64,000 bases of DNA from an uncultured Polaribacter sp. GTDB taxonomy: Bacteria; Bacteroidota; Bacteroidia; Flavobacteriales; Flavobacteriaceae. Position numbers and translations under genes: made by a program. The stretch lies in the NCBI RefSeq assembly GCF_947495205.1, contig NZ_CANLXV010000004.1, forward strand, positions 210,835 through 274,834, in the 5' to 3' direction. Positions 9,306 to 15,754 of this stretch are shown here, in pieces. The notes below the pieces were generated by a model, which made no database searches, was not told the DNA's origin, and was given only the letters and a program-made list of their open reading frames with translations. The stretch's first letter is position 1. Each line of letters begins with the position of its first letter.

Positions 9306-9333
9306 AGAACGACAACTTAACCGTTGTCGTTCT
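9306..9333 (-). terminator. Terminator hairpin between converging genes
   Basis: AGAACGACAAC (9306-9316) pairs with GTTGTCGTTCT (9323-9333) around a 6-nt loop. The flank on the minus strand is T-rich, so it best serves the DUF2383 gene; the plus side has only a weak T-run. Confidence 0.6.
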
Positions 9334-9360
9334 CTCGTGAGGGACTTTAATTATATCAAC

Positions 9361-9810
9361 TTATTTGATATCCTCTAACTTTCTTATTCTAGATAAATCT
9401 GTTGCAATTTTGTTTTTTTGCTGGGTTAAAAGAGTTGCCGTTGTTTTTGGTAAAGTACTTTCCGTTAAAACTTCATTATAATCTTCTATTGAGGTTTTTT
9501 CTCCCCTAATTGCTTCTTGCAGCATAGCCTCTTCATTATCAGAAGAAAAAAGTGCTTTTACATCCATCCAATTTCTATGTGCATTGGCTAATAAACTTCC
9601 TTCTTCTGTTGCAGCTGCATTAAAAAGATTTAATTCTTTCTTTAGTTCTTTACTAAACTGCTCTCTTTCTTGTGCTCTTTCTTTAAAATATGCTTTTAAA
9701 GGCAAACTCTCTGTATGTTCCGCTGCTTTATTAAAGCCTTTTTCTGCATCATAAGTTCTTGTTAATAAGTTATTTAATTTACTTTCTATTGCTATTGGAA
9801 AATTTTGCAT
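9361..9810 (-). CDS. PA2169-family four-helix-bundle protein (DUF2383)
   Basis: A 149-residue all-helical, ferritin-like protein. Recognisable features are LNNLLTRTYDAEKGFNKAAEHT at the start (first helix), LKAYFKERAQEREQFSKEL (second), and the later RNWMDVKALF and ETILEQ-like helix pair with AIRGEKTSIEDYNEVL. Conserved Glu, His and Asp positions suggest possible metal binding, but activity is unproven. It is typical of stress-induced genes and here follows a secreted protein whose upstream DNA carries two of the stress-island promoter modules, so co-transcription is likely. Confidence 0.85.
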   Translation of the reverse strand: MQNFPIAIESKLNNLLTRTYDAEKGFNKAAEHTESLPLKAYFKERAQEREQFSKELKKELNLFNAAATEEGSLLANAHRNWMDVKALFSSDNEEAMLQEAIRGEKTSIEDYNEVLTESTLPKTTATLLTQQKNKIATDLSRIRKLEDIK

Positions 9811-9947
9811 TCAGTTGTTTTTTAATGAGTAATTATTTTTTTTCTGATGTCAATTACATTTCATCTTTTGAAAATTTAATTTAAAAACGAAGTTTTAAAG
9901 CGTTTCAATTTAAATTTAACCTTATTCTTTTTCAGCAATGTATTATA

Positions 9948-10418
9948 CTATTTCTCTAAAGGCAAGAACACATCTTCTACAGTAATCGTTAAATTATCTG
10001 TATTTTCTGTATCAAATTCATACGTTCCTTCATTGGTAATTAGCTTTGTTTCATCAGAACTTGTTACAATAGACGCTCCATTTGAATTCAGTTTATAGTT
10101 CATTTTTTTGTTAAAATCTTTTAGAAAAGACATGTTTAATTCTTTATCGTAAATTTTATCGTTATTTGTATCCATTAAAATTACTTTCGCTACAGTAACA
10201 GGAGATTCTATAATGGTTTGATTTAATTTAAATCGATCTTTTTTGTTAAGAATAATTGGTTGCGTTTCTGTAACAATTGTTTTTACCTTCATAACCTCAC
10301 CATCTGGCTTCATGTAGGTTTCATAAGAAATTGTTTCTTTAATATTTTTTAAGCTTTGGGCATTTAAAGAAAATGTTGTTGCGAATACAAATACTGTTAT
10401 TTTAAATAAATTTTTCAT
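9948..10418 (-). CDS. Secreted protein of unknown function
   Basis: A 156-residue protein with a clear signal peptide (first 20 residues, ending LNAQS). The mature part looks beta-rich, with alternating strands such as MKVKTIVTETQPIIL and AKVILMDTNNDKIYDKEL, the latter containing an Asp-rich turn (DTNNDKIYD) that could bind calcium. I do not recognise a family. Its upstream region holds two copies of the tandem half-site promoter module described for this island, so it is expected to be strongly controlled by the same regulator. DUF2383 follows 137 bases downstream without a visible terminator between. Confidence 0.7.
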   Translation of the reverse strand: MKNLFKITVFVFATTFSLNAQSLKNIKETISYETYMKPDGEVMKVKTIVTETQPIILNKKDRFKLNQTIIESPVTVAKVILMDTNNDKIYDKELNMSFLKDFNKKMNYKLNSNGASIVTSSDETKLITNEGTYEFDTENTDNLTITVEDVFLPLEK

Positions 10419-10479
10419 AATGTTTCTGTGTTTTACTGTGTTCCTATTTATTTTAATTATTATTTTTATTTGTTTAATA

Positions 10480-10542
10480 CAAAGGTCTTAATTATTGCTA
10501 GGTTATACGTTATACAATTTTTAGAGAATCTTATATAATTTA
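10480..10542 (-). promoter_or_regulatory. Stress-island promoter module P1
   Basis: Minus-strand promoter. The -7 box is GACCTTTG (10480-10487 read on the minus strand). Twenty-two bases upstream starts the half-site TTATACAATTTTTA (10510-10523, plus-strand reading), and a second half-site TTATATAATTTA starts at 10531, exactly 21 bases further. There is no TTG at -33. The expected start lies about 55-60 bases before the ATG at 10418. Confidence 0.7.
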
Positions 10543-10578
10543 AAAAGCAAGTTTTAATGCAACCCTTTACAAACACTA

Positions 10579-10641
10579 CAAATTTAAGCAGGTAACTTAT
10601 ATATTCTATTACAGAATTTTTATTGAATTTTATATAATTTA
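10579..10641 (-). promoter_or_regulatory. Stress-island promoter module P2
   Basis: A second copy of the module, 99 bases upstream of P1. The -7 box is a perfect TAAATTTG (10579-10586), then 22 bases, half-site TTACAGAATTTTTA at 10609 and half-site TTATATAATTTA at 10630. It reads through P1 toward the same secreted-protein gene. Confidence 0.7.
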
Positions 10642-10661
10642 AAAGGCCACTAAAATTATTG

Positions 10662-10699
10662 AAAAAAAAAAAAAAATGGCAACTATAACGTTGCCATTT
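10662..10699 (-). terminator. Intrinsic terminator after trkH
   Basis: A 10-bp stem AAATGGCAAC/GTTGCCATTT (10674-10683 with 10690-10699) has a 6-nt loop. On the minus strand it is followed by about 15 Ts. It lies 75 bases past the trkH stop. Confidence 0.88.
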
Positions 10700-10773
10700 G
10701 TATACATATTTTATGTATTAAAAATATTGTTTTAACCATTATTTTCAATGGTAAATAAAATCGAAGTATTTTT

Positions 10774-12126
10774 TTAGACTGCCAAATCATCTTCTATAAG
10801 AATTGCCTTATCATCTAATTTTCTTGCTAAAAGTGCAAAACCAAACGTTAAAACCCCAACACGACCAATGAACATTAAAATAATAATTAAAAATTTACCC
10901 ACATTGCTTAAATCTCCAGTAATACCTCTACTTAAACCCACTGTTCCTAAAGAAGAGGCAACTTCAAAAAGAATATCTTCATAACTTGCGTTTTCACTAT
11001 AAGTCATTAAAAAACTAAATAAAAAAATGAGAACTGTGTATAAAATAAAGGTAGAAGTGGCAACATAAAGTCTTTCAAAAGGAATTTTTCTATTTAAAAA
11101 CGTTATTTTCTTTTGTCCTAAAACCCTACTCTTTAAAACTGAAATCATAGCGGTTAATGTAGTTATTTTCATTCCACCTGCTGTACCAGATGGAGAAGCA
11201 CCAACGTACATTAAAAAAATAACTAATAACATTGTTGGTAAAGATAAGTTACTTGTTGCTATTGTGTTAAAACCAACAGTTGTCATAGCAGACATGGTTT
11301 GAAAAAATGATTTCATTAAAACATTTTGACCAGTTTCATTTACTAAAGGTTCTGTAAAATATGTTACAGCAGTACCCAAAGTAAGTAACACAATAAAACC
11401 GTAAATAACAATTTTTGATGTGAAAGATAACTTGTTAGATTTTCTAGAAATACGATACCACAAATCTGTAATTACTATAAAACCTAAAGAACCTGCAATG
11501 GCTAAAACAGCTATAATTGTATTTATAAAAGTATGATCTTGAAAGTTTTCGAAACTATTGTTAAGTAAACCAAAACCTGCTGTACAAAAAGCAGATACAC
11601 TATGAAAAACACTATACCACAATGCTTCTAGTGTTTGCATACCCGTGTCTTTAAAGGCTATGTAAAAACAAATTGCGCCTAAAGTTTCCATAACAATGGT
11701 AAATAATATTACACTTTTTAAAAAATCGTTTATTTTGATGGTTTTTGGCATTGTAAATTCTGCCCCAATAATTTTTTTATGCCAATGTGTAATTTTTTTT
11801 GTTGTAAATAACAAAAAATATGTGGTTAGCGTCATATAACCAATTCCTCCTATTTGAAATAAAAGCATCACAATAAACTGCCCAAAAAAGGTATAAGAAT
11901 CTATAATACTAATGGTAACTAAACCCGTTGTAGAAATTGCCGATGTAGAAATAAAAAGATTATCTATAAATGATATTTCTACTTTATGAAATATTGGAAG
12001 TGATAATAATAAAAAACCTATTATCGTATAAAGAAAAAAGCCCCAAACTAAATTCATTTGTGGAGATTTACTTAACTGAAATTTTTTATACCAAATTAAA
12101 AATCTATGAATGCTATTGTTTTTCAT
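10774..12126 (-). CDS. TrkH/KtrB-family potassium uptake protein
   Basis: A 450-residue inner-membrane protein with the four M1-P-M2 repeats of the Trk/Ktr/HKT superfamily. The four pore loops are visible with their selectivity-filter glycines: TSAISTTGLVT, AFCTAGFGLL, SAMTTVGFNT and SSLGTVGLSRG. Size is closer to KtrB than to E. coli TrkH. The regulatory RCK partner (KtrA/TrkA) is not adjacent. It stands alone between two hairpins and has the stress-island promoter module P3 upstream, which suggests potassium uptake is raised as part of an osmotic response. Confidence 0.92.
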   Translation of the reverse strand: MKNNSIHRFLIWYKKFQLSKSPQMNLVWGFFLYTIIGFLLLSLPIFHKVEISFIDNLFISTSAISTTGLVTISIIDSYTFFGQFIVMLLFQIGGIGYMTLTTYFLLFTTKKITHWHKKIIGAEFTMPKTIKINDFLKSVILFTIVMETLGAICFYIAFKDTGMQTLEALWYSVFHSVSAFCTAGFGLLNNSFENFQDHTFINTIIAVLAIAGSLGFIVITDLWYRISRKSNKLSFTSKIVIYGFIVLLTLGTAVTYFTEPLVNETGQNVLMKSFFQTMSAMTTVGFNTIATSNLSLPTMLLVIFLMYVGASPSGTAGGMKITTLTAMISVLKSRVLGQKKITFLNRKIPFERLYVATSTFILYTVLIFLFSFLMTYSENASYEDILFEVASSLGTVGLSRGITGDLSNVGKFLIIILMFIGRVGVLTFGFALLARKLDDKAILIEDDLAV

Positions 12127-12167
12127 TAGTTTGAGTTTCTATATAGTGATTAACTTATTTTACACAA

Positions 12168-12231
12168 CAAAATTAGAATAGTACACTTCATTTTAAATTA
12201 CATAATTTTTAAAAAAGCTTACAAAATTTTA
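12168..12231 (-). promoter_or_regulatory. Stress-island promoter module P3 (trkH)
   Basis: The -7 box is TAATTTTG (12168-12175), a perfect match. Twenty-two bases upstream starts TTACATAATTTTTA (12198), and 21 bases further TTACAAAATTTTA (12219). The start should lie some 35-40 bases before the trkH ATG at 12126. Confidence 0.75.
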
Positions 12232-12262
12232 ATTATTACATTAGTTACAATTGTTTTTAAGT

Positions 12263-12290
12263 AAAAAAACCTCAATATAAATTAAGGTTT
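12263..12290 (-). terminator. Terminator of the dps operon
   Basis: AAACCTCAA (12267-12275) pairs with TTAAGGTTT (12282-12290), nine pairs including one G-T, with a 6-nt loop. A run of seven Ts follows on the minus strand. It lies between dps and the trkH module. Confidence 0.65.
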
Positions 12291-12342
12291 GTTTGTATAA
12301 TTTAATTCTGATATATTATTGTATACTACTTACAATGAGGTT

Positions 12343-12849
12343 TTATTGAATTGGCATTTCACTTAACATTAATTCTTCATCTGTGTTATGACTCCATGCA
12401 TTTAACATCCAACTTTCTTTTTCTAATTCGTTTATAAAGCTTCCCATCATATCCATAGTACCTTCATCTTCAATTTTACTTGCCGCTTGCATAACATTAC
12501 CCATTTGACTTAAAATTTGTTTATGATTTTCTAATATTGAGGTAATCATTTTAGCATCATCCAAAGAAATTTCTTCTTCTTTAATATTACTAATTTCTAA
12601 ATATTGGCTTGCCTTACTAATTGGGTGATATTTTAATGTTAAAATACGTTCTGCAACATCATCTATTTTTGTGCGCGCATCATTGTATAAGTTTTCAAAC
12701 TTTTGGTGCAATTCAAAGAAATTTTTTCCTAGAATATTCCAATGAAAAGTTCTTAAGTTTTGATAATATAAGTGATAATCTGCTAATAATATGTTTAACT
12801 GATTTACTACTGGTTTTACTTTATTTTGATCTATATTTAAATAATTCAT
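12343..12849 (-). CDS. dps: Dps-family DNA-protection ferritin
   Basis: A 168-residue Dps/ferritin-like protein. The ferroxidase-centre signature is readable: RTFHWNILGKNFFELHQKFE and NDARTKIDDVAERIL contain the conserved His, His, Asp and Glu. Dps dodecamers bind DNA, oxidise Fe(II) with peroxide and store iron, protecting the cell in stationary phase and oxidative stress. It is the last gene of the operon that begins at the lipoprotein at 15.5 kb; 17 bases separate it from mscS and a terminator follows. Confidence 0.95.
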   Translation of the reverse strand: MNYLNIDQNKVKPVVNQLNILLADYHLYYQNLRTFHWNILGKNFFELHQKFENLYNDARTKIDDVAERILTLKYHPISKASQYLEISNIKEEEISLDDAKMITSILENHKQILSQMGNVMQAASKIEDEGTMDMMGSFINELEKESWMLNAWSHNTDEELMLSEMPIQ

Positions 12850-12866
12850 TTTTTTAATTTTTAAGG

Positions 12867-13766
12867 TTATACTTCTTGTTGTTGTGGAAAATATTTATCC
12901 AACTGATTCCCAAAATCTAAGGTTCTAATTGGAAAAGGAATTCCAATTCCTTCTTTATCATATGCTTTTTTGATAAGCATAATTGCTTCACTTTTTGCTT
13001 TAGCAACTTCTAAGGCAGATGAGGAGTTAATCCAAAAACGGATTTCATAAGTTATGGCACTATTACCAAAACCTCTGTATAAAAACAATACATCTTCTGG
13101 TGTTTCTGGAACATCAAAATTATCTATAATAATTTGTGTAGTTAATTCTTTTACTTTTTCTAAATTAGAACCATATGCTACGCCATTTTCTAAAATTACT
13201 CTTGATTTTTCTGTTGCAGAAAAGTTTTTAATAGGGTTTTCAATTACCAATTTATTTGGTATATACACTAAGTTATTATCTTTTTGCCTTAATGTTAGCG
13301 CTCTAAAATCTACATCTACAATTGCACCTTCATATCCATTGGTTTTAATCCAATCGCCATTTTTTACATTTTTAATGTAAGAAAGAACAACCCCAGAAAA
13401 AGTATTTGTTAATGCCCCTTGTAGTGCCAAACCAACTGCTAAACCTGCAACACCAGCACCTGCTAAAATTGTTTTTAAGGTTTTGTCTAAATCTAAAATT
13501 CCTAAAATTAAAAACAAACCTATAGCAACAATTACCATTGCAATTGCTCTTCCTAGCACCCTTCTCATAGAAATTTGTATGCTAGTTTTTCTAAGTAATT
13601 TTTGCAATAATTTGCTAAAATATTTAGCAATTAATAGCGTAAATAAAAATACAACAATAGCTATTATTATGTTGGGTATGTTAAGTATAAAAGTATCTAG
13701 CCAAGTATTTAACTTTACATACATTTCTTGAAAAGCTTCATTAAAATCTGCTGTATTAATTGTCAT
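12867..13766 (-). CDS. mscS: Small-conductance mechanosensitive channel (MscS family)
   Basis: A 299-residue inner-membrane protein. Three hydrophobic helices occupy residues about 25-120. The third, pore-lining helix contains the Gly/Ala-rich run AGAGVAGLAVGLALQGAL, followed by the beta domain (GDWIKTNGYEGAIVDVDFR) and the C-terminal alpha/beta cage. MscS gates on membrane tension and releases solutes in hypo-osmotic shock. It is in the stress operon, 12 bases after a small hypothetical gene and 17 before dps. Confidence 0.93.
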   Translation of the reverse strand: MTINTADFNEAFQEMYVKLNTWLDTFILNIPNIIIAIVVFLFTLLIAKYFSKLLQKLLRKTSIQISMRRVLGRAIAMVIVAIGLFLILGILDLDKTLKTILAGAGVAGLAVGLALQGALTNTFSGVVLSYIKNVKNGDWIKTNGYEGAIVDVDFRALTLRQKDNNLVYIPNKLVIENPIKNFSATEKSRVILENGVAYGSNLEKVKELTTQIIIDNFDVPETPEDVLFLYRGFGNSAITYEIRFWINSSSALEVAKAKSEAIMLIKKAYDKEGIGIPFPIRTLDFGNQLDKYFPQQQEV

Positions 13767-13778
13767 ATTTAAATTTAT

Positions 13779-14099
13779 CTATTTTTTTGGGGTTACTATT
13801 TTTTTTGTGAAATATTGGGTTAAGACTCCTAAAACTAAATTTAATAACGTGTTAGATTTACTTAATTTAAGTTTTTTAAGTAATACACCAGATAATACAG
13901 TAAGTATTGGTTTGGTATAATCTAATTCTTTAAAAAGATTTTGAATAGTTGAAGAAACTATGTTAGAAAAACTAAAATCTGTTACCGTATTTTGGTAATC
14001 AACTATTACATCTTCTGCTAAATACCGTTGCTTATTTTTTAAGATATAAATCTGTTGATGTAGTTCTTCTTTTGTTGTTGGCTTAGTGTTCATTTTCAT
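13779..14099 (-). CDS. Small hypothetical protein of the stress operon
   Basis: A 106-residue protein I do not assign to a named family. The N-terminal third is polar and helical (KEELHQQIYILKNKQRYLAEDV). The C-terminal half has one or two short hydrophobic stretches (ILTVLSGVLLKKL and TLLNLVLGVLTQYFT) and a basic tail. Its start overlaps the end of the holin-like gene by 17 bases, so translation is probably coupled. It is likely a peripheral or weakly inserted membrane partner of the holin-like protein. Confidence 0.7.
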   Translation of the reverse strand: MKMNTKPTTKEELHQQIYILKNKQRYLAEDVIVDYQNTVTDFSFSNIVSSTIQNLFKELDYTKPILTVLSGVLLKKLKLSKSNTLLNLVLGVLTQYFTKKIVTPKK

Positions 14100-14469
14100 T
14101 AAATTTGTTGTTTACAATAATTTCTCGTTCTCTATTTAATTCTGTAATTATTAAATTACTTATTAGCGTAACGATTAATTTTTTTCTAAATAGATAAAAT
14201 AAAATCCCAAATAATAAATACATACCAGCAACTACAATAAACCCTAATGCATATGAACCAAATTTATTGGCAAAATAAAAGCCAAACCCTAGATTAAGAA
14301 AAAGCAAAAACATAGAAAAAATAAGTATTAAAACAGTTTTACTAATAACATTAGAAATAATATCTGCCGTAAAATCTATAGCTTGTAGTTTATATAATTC
14401 TAAACTAGTTTCTACATAATTTTTTGTTTTAGAAAATAAATTTTCTAATTTTTCTCCTACGTTTTGCAT
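14083..14469 (-). CDS. Phage holin-like / DUF1469-type membrane protein
   Basis: A 128-residue protein with a charged N-terminal helix (LENLFSKTKNYVETSLELYKLQ) and two strong membrane helices (residues about 45-70 and 78-100). This architecture is the 'phage holin family / YqjE-like' group, which in Bacteroidota and Proteobacteria is a chromosomal stress-associated protein and not a phage lysis gene. It follows the YtxH gene by 10 bases and overlaps the next gene. Confidence 0.75.
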   Translation of the reverse strand: MQNVGEKLENLFSKTKNYVETSLELYKLQAIDFTADIISNVISKTVLILIFSMFLLFLNLGFGFYFANKFGSYALGFIVVAGMYLLFGILFYLFRKKLIVTLISNLIITELNREREIIVNNKFNENEH

Positions 14470-14479
14470 CTTATTCTTT

Positions 14480-14746
14480 TTAGGCTATTTCTTTTTTTAC
14501 TTTAGAAAGCTCTTTTTTACTTTTATCTATAATTTCTGAACTTGCCTTTTTAACAACATCATATTTTTTAGATAAGTTTTCTAAAACAGCTTCTACATTT
14601 TCAACTACATCTTCTTTAGTTTCCTTTGCTTTTCCTGCAATTTTTTCTCTTGTTTTTTCTCCTTTATCTGGTGCCAATAAAATTCCTGCTATTCCTCCTA
14701 CTATTGCTCCTCCTAAAATTCCTAAAATTGTGTTTTGTTTACTCAT
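14480..14746 (-). CDS. YtxH-domain general-stress protein
   Basis: An 88-residue protein with the YtxH layout: a Gly-rich hydrophobic segment (ILGGAIVGGIAGILLAPDKG, residues about 9-28) and then a long charged helical region (EKTREKIAGKAKETKEDV). The LLAPDKG junction is the family signature. In Bacillus the homologue is in the sigma-B general-stress regulon; the molecular function is unknown. It lies in the middle of the stress operon. Confidence 0.88.
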   Translation of the reverse strand: MSKQNTILGILGGAIVGGIAGILLAPDKGEKTREKIAGKAKETKEDVVENVEAVLENLSKKYDVVKKASSEIIDKSKKELSKVKKEIA

Positions 14747-14782
14747 AATTTGTTTTTATTATTAATTATTATTTAATTTTTA

Positions 14783-14929
14783 CTATTTACCTCTTATTAA
14801 TCTAAGCAAAATTGCAATTGCTGCGAATACTAATAATACATGCACAATACCTTTTGTGTTGTATACAAAAAAGCCAAATGCCCAACCTATTACTAATATT
14901 ACAGCTACTAAGTATAAAATATTTTTCAT
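14783..14929 (-). CDS. lmo0937-family small membrane protein (DUF5670), 48 residues
   Basis: A short gene, easily missed. ATG at 14929 gives 48 residues ending with TAG at 14783-14785. The product is nearly all hydrophobic: a first helix (about residues 4-22, containing VIGWAFGFFVY), a short polar turn with NTKG, a second helix (about 29-43) and a basic end (RLIRGK). This is the lmo0937 / DUF5670 layout, which often accompanies YtxH and CsbD in stress loci. It has 22 bases to the lipoprotein gene upstream and 36 to YtxH downstream. Confidence 0.85.
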   Translation of the reverse strand: MKNILYLVAVILVIGWAFGFFVYNTKGIVHVLLVFAAIAILLRLIRGK

Positions 14930-14951
14930 GTTTCTTATCTTTTAATTTGAC

Positions 14952-15515
14952 TTACTTTAGTAGCTTTAAAGTGTTAAACGTTGTATCTATATTCCCTTTT
15001 AATTTTTGAATACTTTCTTCTGCTACTAACGTAATGTCTTTATTATCCGACTTTTCTAAAAGAGAATCTAAAACTTCTTTTTGTATGTCTAAATTTTCTT
15101 TAATTTGATGAATTAAGATTTTTCTGACATTTTCCTCTCTAGAAAGATCATTCTTTAAGGGCTTTATTTTTGTTGAATTGGCAACTAGTATCATATTTTC
15201 TTTTGCTATATTCTGCAAGTTCTCTAAAATTTCTAGCTGCTCTTTTTTAATTTTTTTTGCTACTGTTATAATTTCTGAATTCAAGTTGGTATCTTCTACC
15301 TGATTGCATAATTCTATAATATTTAAATTTTTTTGAGTTGCTTTAGATAATAAAGATGCTTCTATTTTATCGTTGATAATGCTTTCTCTCAAAACATCTT
15401 TTTCTTCTTTTTTTACGATAATTAAATCACAAGAAACAAATAGCATTGCCGCAATTAGAATGTATATATTTTTCAAAATTTTAATTATTTTTTGTTTTGT
15501 TTTACAAAGTTGCAA
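14952..15515 (-). CDS. Helical lipoprotein heading the stress operon
   Basis: The frame from an ATG at 15515 is 187 residues, but I favour the TTG at 15476: it yields a compact lipoprotein signal (LKNIYILIAAMLFVSC) and lies about 22 bases downstream of the start expected from promoter P4, whereas the ATG would lie upstream of that promoter's start. The mature 158 residues are almost entirely amphipathic helix (NDKIEASLLSKATQKNLNII, KIKKEQLEILENLQNI), similar in style to DUF4142-type periplasmic helical bundles, though I cannot confirm the family. It is the first of seven genes that continue to dps. Confidence 0.75.
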   Translation of the reverse strand: MQLCKTKQKIIKILKNIYILIAAMLFVSCDLIIVKKEEKDVLRESIINDKIEASLLSKATQKNLNIIELCNQVEDTNLNSEIITVAKKIKKEQLEILENLQNIAKENMILVANSTKIKPLKNDLSREENVRKILIHQIKENLDIQKEVLDSLLEKSDNKDITLVAEESIQKLKGNIDTTFNTLKLLK

Positions 15516-15568
15516 AGAATTACATGCATTTGTCTTACATCATTTTTACAAATAATTACACAATTTTA
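15505..15568 (-). promoter_or_regulatory. Stress-island promoter module P4
   Basis: The -7 box is CAACTTTG (15505-15512), one mismatch to TAnnTTTG. After 22 bases comes TTACATCATTTTTA (15535) and, 21 bases further, TTACACAATTTTA (15556). This is the proximal promoter of the seven-gene lipoprotein-to-dps operon. Confidence 0.7.
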
Positions 15569-15612
15569 AGTTGATTTTTTTTTTACTTAAATAGGTTTTT
15601 GTAATTACACTT

Positions 15613-15676
15613 CAAAGATGCAACAGGATTGCATTATTTGTGTTACAACATTTTTATATATTGTTACATAATTTTA
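15613..15676 (-). promoter_or_regulatory. Stress-island promoter module P5
   Basis: The -7 box is CATCTTTG (15613-15620). After 22 bases comes TTACAACATTTTTA (15643) and, 21 bases further, TTACATAATTTTA (15664). It reads through P4 toward the same operon, giving a tandem pair as upstream of the secreted-protein gene. No open frame fits between P5 and P4. Confidence 0.65.
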
Positions 15677-15697
15677 ATATTTAAAAATTTTGGATAT

Positions 15698-15738
15698 AAA
15701 AAAAACGCTATTAACTAAGTTAATAACGCTTTTTAATA
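15698..15738 (-). terminator. Terminator after the histidine kinase
   Basis: An imperfect hairpin around TATTAAC TAA... GTTAATA (about 15710-15728) has flanking AAAAAACGC and ACGCTTTTT arms. On the minus strand it ends in a T-run. It lies about 20 bases past the kinase stop. Confidence 0.6.
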
Positions 15739-15754
15739 AATGCGATTTAAGAAA

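Larger units (their letters stand above)
10419..10773. other. Intergenic region with two regulatory modules and a terminator
   Basis: This 355-base stretch contains no credible gene. It holds two promoter modules facing the secreted-protein gene (10480-10542 and 10579-10641) and the trkH terminator (10662-10699). Confidence 0.75.

Noticed and set aside
14083..14469. Holin-like protein as evidence of a prophage
   Set aside because: No integrase, lysis partner or phage structural genes are nearby; the gene belongs to a stress operon where such proteins are common.
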